Source: Pseudopedobacter saltans DSM 12145
Lineage (GTDB): Bacteria > Bacteroidota > Bacteroidia > Sphingobacteriales > Sphingobacteriaceae
Direction of reading: 5' to 3'
Length of the DNA: 64,000 bases
Assembly: GCF_000190735.1 (NCBI RefSeq)
Contig: NC_015177.1
Location: forward strand, 1,550,001-1,614,000
The notes beneath the pieces are model-generated. The model did not search any database. It was given only the letters and a program-made list of their open reading frames with translations, and was not told where the DNA came from. Position 1 is the stretch's first letter. Every line of letters starts with the position of its first letter. A program made the translations under genes and the position numbers. Shown here one piece after another: positions 18,743 through 27,895 of the stretch.

Positions 18743-21007
18743 CTAATTCTTATATTGGATACTCTTGTCAACCAGATCAAATTCATACTCTTTCTCCAAT
18801 GCTTGCAGAATCGTAAGATAAGAAATAAAGTAAGCTAATGTACTTTCCGCTCCCTGGTTTCTGTTTAAACCGATCATAGTTAAACCATCACAGCATCCGT
18901 TTGTTTCATAATCGTACAAAGGAACCCTTAACGTATTTTCACCTAAAAACCACAAGAACGTCTGTTGCATCTTTTTAATGTAAGATACATCCCCACTAAC
19001 TTTATAGGCCTGAAAATACATCATTACAGCGCCCATAGTTTCTATCGCTTGTTGGTCAAATATCGCTTTCTTCTTGCTGTTTCTATAAAACCATCCATCA
19101 TTACCAATAGGATTATAATAGCCTTTATCTAAAGTTTCCTTATCTAAAAAGTCCAGAGCCTTAAAAGCAATTTCCTTATAAATATATTCGTCTGTTACCT
19201 CGTAAGCTTTTAAAAGTGCCATCGGAAGAATTGCATTATCGTAAGTTAGCTTGTCTTCAAACCAATGCCAATCCGAAGAGCTCTGTTCATTAAACGCTTT
19301 AACCATCTTATCCGCCAAGAAAATTAATCTATTTCTCACTTCCTTGTCAGAATTACACGTCAGATAATGACTTAAACCAATAATACTATTCGCAAAACCT
19401 CTTATATGCTCTAAATTATCGATGTGTTTTAAAGAATTAAAAAATAATTCCTTAGAGAATTCCTTATAAGAGTTGTTTGGAGAATTGCAAACCATATATC
19501 CTAATGACCAAAGTGTTCTGCCAAAGGAATCATCACTTCCATATTCATCCAGATACTCTCTCCTGAAACTTAAAAAGTTTCTGAAATTTCCATCGTCACA
19601 TTGCATGTATTGAATAAAACTTAAATAAATGGGCAACAAATCAAGAGCCTCCTTATTTTTATACTGATTATATGCCATTAACACCATAATCAATGCCCTG
19701 ACATTATCATCCATACAATAGCCCTCTTTCAGATTTGGAATACCATAACGAGCGTGTTGTACTATCCCTGTATCGTCTGTTAGACGCTTTACATAATCAA
19801 GGTTAAAACTTGGAAGCCTTTCAGCGTCAATAGTAAAACTTTCTTTTGCACCTGTCAGTGCTTTCTGGGTGGATATTTCATTCAACAATTCAAAATACCT
19901 CGCACCAATTTTAGGATATCTGATTTTCAAGCCATATTGATACGCATTTTCTCTTATGGCAGCTAATTTATTATCATCACTTAATAGTTCTTCAATTATA
20001 TCAGATAATTGCTGATAGGATTTAAAAGCAAAAAGTTTTCCTCTATCCTTTGCGAGCAACTCCTGTGCATGCCAATATGGAGTAGAAATCACAGCACATC
20101 CTGCTCCCACTGCATAAGACAAAGTTCCGCTTGTTATTTGCGCTTCATTTAAATAAGGAGTTATATAAATCTCAGCCGCCCGTAGATAATTTACCAGTTC
20201 ATCTTCAGGAACAAACGAATCAATAAAATGCACATAATCACTTACCCCTAATCCTTTAGCCAATTGTTTTAAGCTATCTCTATATTCTTCCCCTTGCGAA
20301 GCTTTAATGCTTGGATGGGTACTTCCAATAATAGTGTAGCTTATATCGGGATGTTTTTCAACAATAGACGGTAAAGCTTTAATAACCGTTTCCAAGCCTT
20401 TATTTCTGGACAATAACCCAAAGGTTATTAATGTTCTTTTATTCTTAAAGAACGAATTTTCCAGTAGTGGATTCGCATCATTAATATCATAGTCTGGCAC
20501 TCCATGCTCAATAAGCTCAATTTTATAAAGCGGAACTTCATAAATATCTACCAGGAAATCAACCGCTTTTTGGGCCATAACCACAATCCTTGCAGATTGC
20601 TCGGCTATTTCCTTAATGATCAATTTTTGCAAATAGTTCGGCTCCTGTAAAACAGTATGCAAGATTGTTATAAGAGGTTTGTTAATTCTGTAAAGCATGG
20701 GAAGAATGTAAACTCCGCTCTCACCTCCATATATACCAAATTCGTGTTGCATCACGCAAACATCTGCACTACCCTGATTAATAACATTTGCCGCCTTAAT
20801 ATAATCTTTTTGACTTTGTTGTCTGATAATAAATCTGACATCCTCCGGATAATGGTACTGATTTAAGTTGTCTGAATCATTAATAGCAATTACAAAACTT
20901 TTGTTATCCTTAGAGTTATTACTTTCAATAGCATTTTTTAAGTTCAAATTGAAAGTTGCCAAACCACACGCCCTCGGTGTGTAAGTCGAAATATAAGCGA
21001 TGTTCAT
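18743..21007 (-). CDS. GT4 glycosyltransferase with C-terminal helical (alpha/alpha)-barrel-like domain
   Basis: A 754-residue, two-part protein. Residues about 1-375 are a GT-B glycosyltransferase of family 4: YISTYTPRACGLATF at the N-terminus, GLLSRNKGLETVIKAL (about 198-213, nucleotide-sugar side) and TPYLNEAQITSGTLSYAVGAG (catalytic loop with the acidic residue). Residues about 400-745 are helical with repeated Trp/Tyr/Asp-rich turns (YGSDDSFGRTLWSLGY, SSDWHWFEDKLTYDN, LNRNQGAESTLAYF), like toroid glycosidases or epimerases. Such GT4 proteins often lie near GH130 genes, as here, suggesting paired synthesis and turnover of a mannose-containing glycan. Donor and product are not known. Confidence 0.82.
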   Translation of the reverse strand: MNIAYISTYTPRACGLATFNLNLKNAIESNNSKDNKSFVIAINDSDNLNQYHYPEDVRFIIRQQSQKDYIKAANVINQGSADVCVMQHEFGIYGGESGVYILPMLYRINKPLITILHTVLQEPNYLQKLIIKEIAEQSARIVVMAQKAVDFLVDIYEVPLYKIELIEHGVPDYDINDANPLLENSFFKNKRTLITFGLLSRNKGLETVIKALPSIVEKHPDISYTIIGSTHPSIKASQGEEYRDSLKQLAKGLGVSDYVHFIDSFVPEDELVNYLRAAEIYITPYLNEAQITSGTLSYAVGAGCAVISTPYWHAQELLAKDRGKLFAFKSYQQLSDIIEELLSDDNKLAAIRENAYQYGLKIRYPKIGARYFELLNEISTQKALTGAKESFTIDAERLPSFNLDYVKRLTDDTGIVQHARYGIPNLKEGYCMDDNVRALIMVLMAYNQYKNKEALDLLPIYLSFIQYMQCDDGNFRNFLSFRREYLDEYGSDDSFGRTLWSLGYMVCNSPNNSYKEFSKELFFNSLKHIDNLEHIRGFANSIIGLSHYLTCNSDKEVRNRLIFLADKMVKAFNEQSSSDWHWFEDKLTYDNAILPMALLKAYEVTDEYIYKEIAFKALDFLDKETLDKGYYNPIGNDGWFYRNSKKKAIFDQQAIETMGAVMMYFQAYKVSGDVSYIKKMQQTFLWFLGENTLRVPLYDYETNGCCDGLTMIGLNRNQGAESTLAYFISYLTILQALEKEYEFDLVDKSIQYKN

Positions 21008-21445
21008 AGATGATAGAATTTTCTGTGATAGTGCTTATAAATAAGCTAATACTATGCCATTCAATCATTTATGTTACATTTTTTTTCATTTAACTTCTAT
21101 AACTCTAAAAAAAACTTAAACTAAATATTAAACGCTATGAATAAAAGCTGTAAATGTATAGTTGTAGGAAACAAATTAGAATATATTACTTTTCAATTTA
21201 TGAGACTTCTATAATAGACAATCAATAAACAGCTATCTGTTTGAACACTTAAAACGCATTTTTTTAAATTTAAAAATCAATATAAAATTGCATCGAAAGC
21301 TAACTATTGACCATGAAATCATCCTTATTGCGTCTTTGCTACCCCCCTTACTTAAGACGGAATATTTAAACATATTTTCACAACTCTTCATTACTAATAT
21401 TTTTAGCATTATCTTTGTCTAAAATCAGAGTATAGACAAAAAATA
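21008..21445. other. Divergent intergenic region between the GT4 gene and imuA
   Basis: AT-rich, no gene longer than about 25 codons. An inverted repeat CGTCTT (21331-21336) / AAGACG (21354-21359) flanks a C-rich stretch. Promoter and dyad for imuA are listed separately. No TAnnTTTG box was found for the GT4 gene. Confidence 0.5.
21410..21437 (+). promoter_or_regulatory. Candidate imuA promoter with adjacent dyad (possible SOS operator)
   Basis: TATCTTTG at 21410-21417 matches the -7 consensus. It runs into a 21-base dyad at 21417-21437 with arms GTCTA and TAGAC and further symmetric bases inside. Lying between the -7 box and the ATG at 21446, it would block transcription when bound. imuA-imuB-dnaE2 cassettes are usually LexA-controlled in other phyla; whether this is a LexA site is inference. 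Confidence 0.5.
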
Positions 21446-22204
21446 ATGGCTATCCGCGAAAAGCAAAAGGAAATCATCTCGCAACTACGCAAGAATATTC
21501 TTCACCTGGAGGGCTTCAGGCCTGAGCGTGAAGATTCATGTCTACGTATGGGTTTGGGTATTCTGGAGGATGCTTTTCCTTACGGAATATTTCCAAGGGC
21601 TGCCGTACATGAATTTTTGTGCCAGGAGGATGAAGAAGCTGCCGCTAGCAATGCCTTTTTGTCTGTAGTACTGGCCATGTTGATGCAGAGTCAGAAACCC
21701 TGTGTCTGGATCAGTCCTTTTCCCATGGTCTTCCCTCCTGCCCTTAAGAGTTTCGGTATCCATCCAGACCGCCTCATATTTGTGAGGTTGAACCGAGACC
21801 GTGACATTCTTTGGGCTATGGAAGAAGCACTGAAATGCAAGGGTTTGGCAGCTGTGGTTGCCGAGCTTCAGGAGCTCAGTTTCTCCCAATCCAGGCGTTT
21901 GCAACTGGCTGTAGAAAGCAGCAGGGTAAGCGGTTTCGTACTTCGCCGTGACACCAGGAAAATCAATACCACTGCCTGTGTGGCCCGCTGGCGCATCAGT
22001 CCGCAACCCAGCTTACTATTAGAAAAGGGATTGCCCGGTGTAGGCTTTCCCCAATGGCAGGTAGAACTTTTGAAAGTTAAGAACGGACAGCCGGGAAGCT
22101 GGAATATAGCATGGACACCGGAAGGACTTTTATTCGACAGACAGGAGAATACAGGGTTTTATCCTTTTGAGAAAAACAAGGAAGCCACAAAAACCGGAAG
22201 CTGA
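21446..22204 (+). CDS. imuA: ImuA, accessory protein of the error-prone mutasome
   Basis: A 252-residue RecA/SulA-like protein of Bacteroidota ImuA type. The pattern GLGILEDAFPYGIFPRAAVHEF near residues 36-57 and a following RecA-like core (KPCVWISPF, then RLIFVRLNRDRDILWAMEEAL) are characteristic. No intact Walker A P-loop is seen, as expected for this group. It overlaps imuB by 1 base (TGATG) and works with ImuB and DnaE2 in mutagenic repair after DNA damage. GC content and codon choice look higher than in flanking genes. Confidence 0.88.
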   Translation: MAIREKQKEIISQLRKNILHLEGFRPEREDSCLRMGLGILEDAFPYGIFPRAAVHEFLCQEDEEAAASNAFLSVVLAMLMQSQKPCVWISPFPMVFPPALKSFGIHPDRLIFVRLNRDRDILWAMEEALKCKGLAAVVAELQELSFSQSRRLQLAVESSRVSGFVLRRDTRKINTTACVARWRISPQPSLLLEKGLPGVGFPQWQVELLKVKNGQPGSWNIAWTPEGLLFDRQENTGFYPFEKNKEATKTGS

Positions 22205-23703
22205 TGCAAAAACGTTATCTATCCATATGGTTTAAATATCTGCTGCCCGATGCGCTGGCTATTCTGAGACCAGAATTGAAGGAGTTACCTTTGATTATAG
22301 TCGTAAAGGAAAGAGGCAGGCAATTGGTTAAATACTGTAATGACATAGCGCTTAAAGAAGGCATTAAAACAGGTATAACTGTCGCCGATGCCCGAGCTTT
22401 GGTCCCGGATATTATACTGGAAGATTATGAAGAAGGCAGCGAACGCCAGCTCTTGAAAGAGCTAGGGGAATGGTGCATCCGTTTTTCGCCCGCGGTAGCT
22501 ATTGATGGTAATGACAGCCTGCTTATAGACCTTAGCGGTTGCAGCCATCTCTGGAATGGGGAAATCCCTTATTTAAAGGATTTGCTCAACAGGCTCAAAG
22601 CCAAAGGCTACCATGTTCGGGGTGCTATTGCAGATACCATAGGCGCTGCCTGGGCCATTGCCCGCTTCGGCAAGGAAAAGGCAATTATTCCAGCTGGCGA
22701 GCAGTACCGTTTTCTTTTATCTCTGCCTCCAGCTGCCCTGCGCCTGGAAAGTACCCTGATACAGCGCCTGCATAAATTGGGAATGTACCGCTTGGAGAGT
22801 TTTATAGACTTGCCCCCATCGGTATTACGGCGGCGTTTTGGTGAGGATTTGCTGTTGCGTATTGCGCAGGCTTTGGGTCATGTGGAAGAGTTTTTAGATT
22901 TTATCTATATCCCCCAACCTTATACCGAACGTCTCCCCTGCCTGGAACCGATACGTACAGCCAAAGGTATTGAGCTGGCTATTGCCCAATTACTGGATGC
23001 CTTATGCTTTCGACTGCGCCGGGAAGGTATGGGCTTGCGGCAAGCTTTACTGAAATGCTATCGGGTAGATGGCCGGATGGTAACGGTTTCTATTGGTACT
23101 CATAAACCCTCACACCATATGGGACACCTGCAAAAGCTACTAGGCATGCGCATTGCACATATTGAACCGGCTTTGGGTATTGAACTGTTTATTTTAGAAG
23201 CTTCGGGTATAGAACCGATTGAGCTATCTCAACAGGCCATTTGGGCTATTAGTTCTGAAGCAGATGAACTGCTGGTTATTGAGCTACTAGACCGTATTGC
23301 TATGCGGGCCGGAAAGAATGCCATACAGCGCTTTCTGCCACAGGAACATTACTGGCCAGAGCGCTCGGTAAAGAGCGTTACCAACCTGGATGAACAGCCC
23401 TCAATTCCATGGTCTGTCTACAGGCCCCGGCCTACGCATCTACTAGCCTGTCCGGAACCTATCCGTGTTACTGCACCTATTCCAGACTATCCACCTATCC
23501 TCTTTATCTATAAGGGGAAGAAACATATTATTAAAAAAGCGGATGGCCCCGAGCGTATTGAAAGAGAATGGTGGCTGGAAGCAGGTGAACATCGCGATTA
23601 TTATACAGTAGAAGACGAAGCTGGCCGACGCTATTGGCTGTTCAGATCGGGCCACTACCATCACCAACAGGACCAATGGTTTTTACATGGATTTTTTGCA
23701 TAA
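22204..23703 (+). CDS. imuB: ImuB, Y-family polymerase-like mutasome scaffold
   Basis: A 499-residue Y-family polymerase homologue. The first strand reads SIWFKYLLPD where active Y-family enzymes have an Asp-x-Asp metal site, and the later acidic SxDE motif reads AIDGNDSLLIDLSGC, so catalysis is probably lost, as is known for ImuB. The palm/finger/little-finger region extends to about residue 340; the C-terminal tail (YYTVEDEAGRRYWLFRSGHY) is typical of the group. ImuB normally links DnaE2 to the sliding clamp. It lies between imuA (1-base overlap) and dnaE2 (8-base gap). Confidence 0.9.
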   Translation: MQKRYLSIWFKYLLPDALAILRPELKELPLIIVVKERGRQLVKYCNDIALKEGIKTGITVADARALVPDIILEDYEEGSERQLLKELGEWCIRFSPAVAIDGNDSLLIDLSGCSHLWNGEIPYLKDLLNRLKAKGYHVRGAIADTIGAAWAIARFGKEKAIIPAGEQYRFLLSLPPAALRLESTLIQRLHKLGMYRLESFIDLPPSVLRRRFGEDLLLRIAQALGHVEEFLDFIYIPQPYTERLPCLEPIRTAKGIELAIAQLLDALCFRLRREGMGLRQALLKCYRVDGRMVTVSIGTHKPSHHMGHLQKLLGMRIAHIEPALGIELFILEASGIEPIELSQQAIWAISSEADELLVIELLDRIAMRAGKNAIQRFLPQEHYWPERSVKSVTNLDEQPSIPWSVYRPRPTHLLACPEPIRVTAPIPDYPPILFIYKGKKHIIKKADGPERIEREWWLEAGEHRDYYTVEDEAGRRYWLFRSGHYHHQQDQWFLHGFFA

Positions 23704-23711
23704 GAGAGATA

Positions 23712-26700
23712 ATGGGCTATTCGGAATTACAGGTCACCAGCAATTTTAGTTTCTTAAGAGGAGCATCACATCCTGATGAACTGGTAGAAACAGCTGCCAG
23801 GTTGGGTTATGCCAAGATTGCCATTACAGATCGCAATACGCTGGCGGGCATTGTGCGTGGACATGTGGCTGCGCAGAAGCATGGCATAGGCTTTATTCCT
23901 GCCTGCCGTTTAGATTTATTGGATGGCCCGAGTCTGTTGGCCTATCCTACCGATCTGGCAGCCTACAGCAGGCTATCTTCTTTACTGTCTGTAGGAAACC
24001 TGAGGGCAGAAAAAGGGAAATGTTTACTATACCGACAGGATGTTTTTGAACATACCGAAGGTATCTTCTTTATTATTATCCCTCCTGCCGAACTGGATAG
24101 CAGTTTCAATTTTCCCGCTGATTTTACGGATGACCTGAAAGATTATCAGCAATATTTACCTTCGGACAAGCTCTTTCTGGCAGCTGTACGTAGCTATCAG
24201 GGAAACGACCAAAAGCGCTTGTACCGTTTGCAGCAATTATCTGACCGGTTGGGTATTCCTTTAGCCGCTACGAATGATGTGCATTACCATATAGCCGAAC
24301 GCCGGGAGCTACAAGACATCTTAACCTGTATCCGCGAGAAGTGCACCATCTACCAAGCGGGTTTTAAGCTACATGCCAACGCCGAGCGTCACCTGAAATC
24401 GGTAAAAGAAATGGAACGGCTTTTTATGCAGTATCCCGATGCTATTGCCAACACCCGAAAAATTGCCGACGTCTGCGATTTTTCACTAACTGATTTAAAG
24501 TATGTGTATCCTGATGAGCTAACCAGCGAAGGCCGTACACCGCAGCAGGAACTGGAATACCTGACCTGGATCGGCGCTCAAGAGCGTTTTGGTGAATCGA
24601 TTTCCCACGAACTTACTGAACAAATTGGCGAAGAGCTGGCCTTTATGAAGAAAAATAACCTGGCTAACTATTTTCTGACGGTGCATGACCTGGTACGTTA
24701 TGCCCGCAGCAAGGATATCCTGTGCCAGGGACGGGGATCAGCAGCCAATTCGGTGGTATGTTATTGCCTAGGAATTACTTCCGTTGACCCAACACGCATC
24801 AAACTGCTCTTTGCCCGCTTTATGTCTGATGCCCGCAATGAACCCCCGGATATTGATGTAGATTTTGAGCATGAGCGGCGGGAGGAGGTAATCCAGTACA
24901 TCTATGAAAAGTACGGACGCGACCGGGCTGCAGTAGTGGCTACCGTGACTCAGGAGCGTTACAAAGGCGCCATCAGGGATGTGGGGAAGGCTATGGGACT
25001 TTCTGTAGATACCATCAGCAGCCTTTCTTCAGGCGTTTGGCGCTATTCTTCTGAGTGGCTGGAAAATGTAGACTTGATTGAACAGGGCCTGAATAGTAAA
25101 GATCTACATTTACGCAAGACGCTGGATCTTACCCGTCAGCTGATGGGCTTCCCGAGGCAATTAGGGCAGCATACTGGCGGTTTTGTGATTACACAAGGCA
25201 AGTTATCCAACCTATGCCCTATTATGAATGCCCGCATGGAAGGACGCACCTGCATTGAGTGGAATAAAGAAGATATTGAGGCTTTAGGTTTTATTAAGGT
25301 GGATGTTTTGGCTTTGGGAATGCTTACCTGCATCCGCAAAGCCTTTAATTTGGCTAAAAAACATTATGGCCTCGACCTGAACCTGGCTGATATATCCAGA
25401 AATGAAGATAAACACCCGGAAGTATATGAGATGATCAGTCAGGCAGATACCATTGGCGTATTCCAGATTGAGAGCCGGGCGCAGATGTCTATGCTTCCAC
25501 GTTTAAAGCCCAAAAAATTTTATGATCTGGTGGTTGAGGTAGCTATTGTTCGTCCGGGCCCTATCCAGGGAGATATGGTGCATCCCTACTTATTGAGGAG
25601 ACAAGACCCAAGTCTTATAAAGTATCCTCCTAAACTGGAAAACATATTAAAAAGGACAAACGGTGTTCCGCTTTTTCAGGAACAGGCTATGGAAATTGCC
25701 ATTGTCGCCGCTGGCTTTACCCCTGCAGAAGCAGATGAACTGAGGCGTAGTATGGCCACTTTTAAATCGCATGGTAAGGTTAGTATATTCAGGCAGAAGC
25801 TGGTGGATGGCATGGTAGGCAATGGCTATGAAAAAGCGTTTGCAGAAAGGGTATTTAAACAGATTGAAGGTTTCGGTAGCTACGGTTTTCCCGAGAGCCA
25901 TGCAGCCAGTTTCGCCCTTTTAGTATATGTATCTTCCTGGATAAAATGCTATTATCCTGATATTTTTGCGGCGGCCATCCTCAACAGTTTACCTATGGGC
26001 TTTTACCAGCCTGCGCAATTGGTGATTGATGCTCGCAAGCATGGTGTGGAAGTTAGGCCTGTAGATATAAATTATTCTTTTTGGGATTATGTACTGGAAG
26101 AGCAGGCAGGAAAATACAGGGCGCTCCGGTTGGGTTTTAGACAAGTAAACGGTCTGAATATAGAGGACATGGAGTTATTGGTAGCCCACCGTAAGAAACC
26201 TTATAGTAATATTACACAATTGCTTAACATCGGTCTTTCTATTTCCTGCTTAGAAAAACTGGCTGATGCCGATGCTTTCCGCTCTATTGGCCTCGACCGG
26301 CGGCAGGCTTTATGGGAGATTGCTGCCCTGGCTGATAGTCCTCTTGCCTTGTTTGAAGGACAACCTTCCCAAAGTATGCTGGAACCACAGATTACCTTGC
26401 CACTCTTAACGAGTGGCGAACATGTGGTGCAGGATTACGTCAGCACATCCCTTTCACTAAAAGCACATCCACTTAATCTTTTACGCCAGCAACTGGACTT
26501 ATTAAAGGTAACCAGTACCAGAGATCTTGACGCAGTACCCGATGGTGCACAAGTAAAAGTGGCCGGACTGATACTCATCAGGCAACGACCCGGTACGGCC
26601 AAAGGAGTCTGCTTTATTACCATAGAAGATGAAACAGGCTACTCTAACGTAATAGTTTGGGAGAATTTATTTAATACCTACCGCAAGGAAATACTTACCG

Positions 26701-26873
26701 CCCGCTTACTCATGGTAGAAGGAATGTTGCAGAGAGAGGGCAAAGTGGTACATATTGTGGCTAAACGTTGCTTTGATCTTTCGGGACTTTTGCGGCAACT
26801 AAAAGGCAACAGCAGTGCTAGTGGTGTTTATGGAAAGAAGGAAGTTTTTCATAAAGGAAGGAATTTTAAGTGA
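23712..26873 (+). CDS. dnaE2: Error-prone DNA polymerase III alpha subunit, DnaE2
   Basis: Start chosen at ATG 23712 (MGYSELQVTSNFSF), 8 bases after the imuB stop and behind a purine-rich AGAGAGATA; the longer frame from 23634 overlaps imuB and lacks homology-like sequence. The 1053-residue protein has an N-terminal PHP domain (ITDRNTLAG, ATNDVHYH), the C-family polymerase core with PPDIDVDFEHERREEV (two catalytic Asp) and GRGSAANS, the finger/helix-hairpin region (GSYGFPESHAASFALL) and a C-terminal OB fold. Length and partners mark DnaE2 rather than replicative DnaE1. It performs translesion synthesis with ImuA and ImuB. Confidence 0.94.
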   Translation: MGYSELQVTSNFSFLRGASHPDELVETAARLGYAKIAITDRNTLAGIVRGHVAAQKHGIGFIPACRLDLLDGPSLLAYPTDLAAYSRLSSLLSVGNLRAEKGKCLLYRQDVFEHTEGIFFIIIPPAELDSSFNFPADFTDDLKDYQQYLPSDKLFLAAVRSYQGNDQKRLYRLQQLSDRLGIPLAATNDVHYHIAERRELQDILTCIREKCTIYQAGFKLHANAERHLKSVKEMERLFMQYPDAIANTRKIADVCDFSLTDLKYVYPDELTSEGRTPQQELEYLTWIGAQERFGESISHELTEQIGEELAFMKKNNLANYFLTVHDLVRYARSKDILCQGRGSAANSVVCYCLGITSVDPTRIKLLFARFMSDARNEPPDIDVDFEHERREEVIQYIYEKYGRDRAAVVATVTQERYKGAIRDVGKAMGLSVDTISSLSSGVWRYSSEWLENVDLIEQGLNSKDLHLRKTLDLTRQLMGFPRQLGQHTGGFVITQGKLSNLCPIMNARMEGRTCIEWNKEDIEALGFIKVDVLALGMLTCIRKAFNLAKKHYGLDLNLADISRNEDKHPEVYEMISQADTIGVFQIESRAQMSMLPRLKPKKFYDLVVEVAIVRPGPIQGDMVHPYLLRRQDPSLIKYPPKLENILKRTNGVPLFQEQAMEIAIVAAGFTPAEADELRRSMATFKSHGKVSIFRQKLVDGMVGNGYEKAFAERVFKQIEGFGSYGFPESHAASFALLVYVSSWIKCYYPDIFAAAILNSLPMGFYQPAQLVIDARKHGVEVRPVDINYSFWDYVLEEQAGKYRALRLGFRQVNGLNIEDMELLVAHRKKPYSNITQLLNIGLSISCLEKLADADAFRSIGLDRRQALWEIAALADSPLALFEGQPSQSMLEPQITLPLLTSGEHVVQDYVSTSLSLKAHPLNLLRQQLDLLKVTSTRDLDAVPDGAQVKVAGLILIRQRPGTAKGVCFITIEDETGYSNVIVWENLFNTYRKEILTARLLMVEGMLQREGKVVHIVAKRCFDLSGLLRQLKGNSSASGVYGKKEVFHKGRNFK

Positions 26874-26953
26874 TCTGACCTGAAACCTACTTAAATAGAC
26901 GCTCTCTCTTTCTGTTTGAGAGATTTACGTTTGATCGTTTTAATGATTTACAA

Positions 26954-26989
26954 AAAAACCCTCTAAATGGATATATTTAGAGGGTTTTT
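26954..26989. terminator. Strong bidirectional terminator after dnaE2 / after tRNA-Pro
   Basis: Perfect 15-base stem AAAAACCCTCTAAAT / ATTTAGAGGGTTTTT with a 6-base loop. It serves dnaE2 on the plus strand and tRNA-Pro on the minus strand. Confidence 0.92.
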
Positions 26990-27012
26990 GAACGGATTTG
27001 CTACCGTTATTG

Positions 27013-27086
27013 TCGGGGTGGCAGGATTCGAACCTACGACCTCCACATCCCAAATGTGGCGCGATACCGGGCTACGCTACACCCCG
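27013..27086 (-). tRNA. tRNA-Pro (anticodon TGG)
   Basis: 74 bases on the minus strand fold into a full cloverleaf: acceptor CGGGGTG / CACCCCG with discriminator A, anticodon arm CCACA-TTTGGGA-TGTGG (anticodon TGG), and T arm with GGTTCGAATCC. CCA is not encoded. Its 3' end faces the imu cassette; a matching promoter lies at 27139-27169. Confidence 0.97.
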
Positions 27087-27138
27087 ATTAGGTATCATCT
27101 TTTTTAATACTCTGGAGGAGTATTCCTTTTGAGTGGGA

Positions 27139-27169
27139 CAAATGTAGAGCTAAATTCCCCATCTTGCAA
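27139..27169 (-). promoter_or_regulatory. Promoter of tRNA-Pro
   Basis: On the minus strand TTG (27167-27169), a 20-base spacer and TACATTTG (27139-27146) match the Bacteroidota promoter. The leader between it and the tRNA contains a hairpin AATACTC-N5-GAGTATT at 27106-27124. Confidence 0.75.
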
Positions 27170-27329
27170 GTTTTTTTTAACAAAAATTGCAAAGAAATTA
27201 TAACTTTTTATAAATCAAACCATTATTTTTTGTTTCCTATTTAAGATTTAACAAAAAACATAAATTTTAAAGATTATAACCATCAAGTTGAAACAAAATA
27301 TATGATAATAAATAGTCTGAAAAATAAAA

Positions 27330-27352
27330 AAGACCGGTTAAAAACCAGTCTT
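27330..27352 (-). terminator. Terminator of the ppi-DUF5606 operon
   Basis: On the minus strand a hairpin with stem AAGACtGGTT / AACCgGTCTT (one mismatch) is followed by a run of T. It lies 22 bases past the DUF5606 stop. Confidence 0.85.
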
Positions 27353-27374
27353 CTTCTATTCTTTAAAAAAGGTT

Positions 27375-27884
27375 TTAGTCATTTTTTGCTGTCGCTTTCT
27401 TTGCTGCAGGCTTTTTAGCTGCTTTTGGCTTCTTCTCCACCACTTCCTCTGCTACCGCAACTTCTTCTTGTGTTAGCTCTTGTTCTTTAGCCTCTTCACT
27501 CACTTCATCAAATAACGGAGTAGTTTTTATGATAGAGAACCAATTGATAATTTTTTTGATATCAGAATTGTAAACTTTTTCAGTATCGTGGTTAGGTACA
27601 ATTTCTGTAAAGAATGCTCTTAATACTTTAGGATCTTCCTTTGCTTCAGGGATGCTTCCTTGATAAGCTTTTATTGTTTCAAACACATCTTTTAGTCTAA
27701 TATCATCATCATCGCTATAAATAGTGATATCTTCTAATGATGCCAACTTAGAAGTAGACATGTTAACTACTAATTTGGTCTTTTGCTCATCCAGACTTTC
27801 TAAAATAAAGCCCGACTTGTTTTGTCCAACCAGTTTATATAATCCTGGTTTTCCAGAAACTGCAACTAATCCTGCAATGTTCAT
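27375..27884 (-). CDS. DUF5606 domain-containing protein with Lys/Ala-rich tail
   Basis: A 169-residue protein found across Bacteroidota. Residues about 1-125 are the conserved domain, starting with an SH3-like region (MNIAGLVAVSGKPGLYKLVGQ) and a helical part (DVFETIKAY...KIINWFSII). Residues about 128-150 are acidic, and the last 20 read KKPKAAKKPAAKKA-like, resembling histone H1 or bacterial nucleic-acid-binding tails. It starts 11 bases after the cyclophilin gene and shares its terminator. The function of the domain is unknown; nucleic acid or ribosome contact through the tail is inference. Confidence 0.85.
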   Translation of the reverse strand: MNIAGLVAVSGKPGLYKLVGQNKSGFILESLDEQKTKLVVNMSTSKLASLEDITIYSDDDDIRLKDVFETIKAYQGSIPEAKEDPKVLRAFFTEIVPNHDTEKVYNSDIKKIINWFSIIKTTPLFDEVSEEAKEQELTQEEVAVAEEVVEKKPKAAKKPAAKKATAKND

Positions 27885-27895
27885 ATTTTCTTATC

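Noticed and set aside
23634-23711. Extra 26 codons at the start of the dnaE2 frame
   Set aside because: They overlap imuB in another frame; the ATG at 23712 begins the conserved PHP domain sequence.
21446-27086. Attachment-site direct repeat of the tRNA-Pro 3' end at the far side of the imu cassette
   Set aside because: I looked for the GGTTCGAATCCTGCC tail upstream of imuA (21008-21445) and did not find it.
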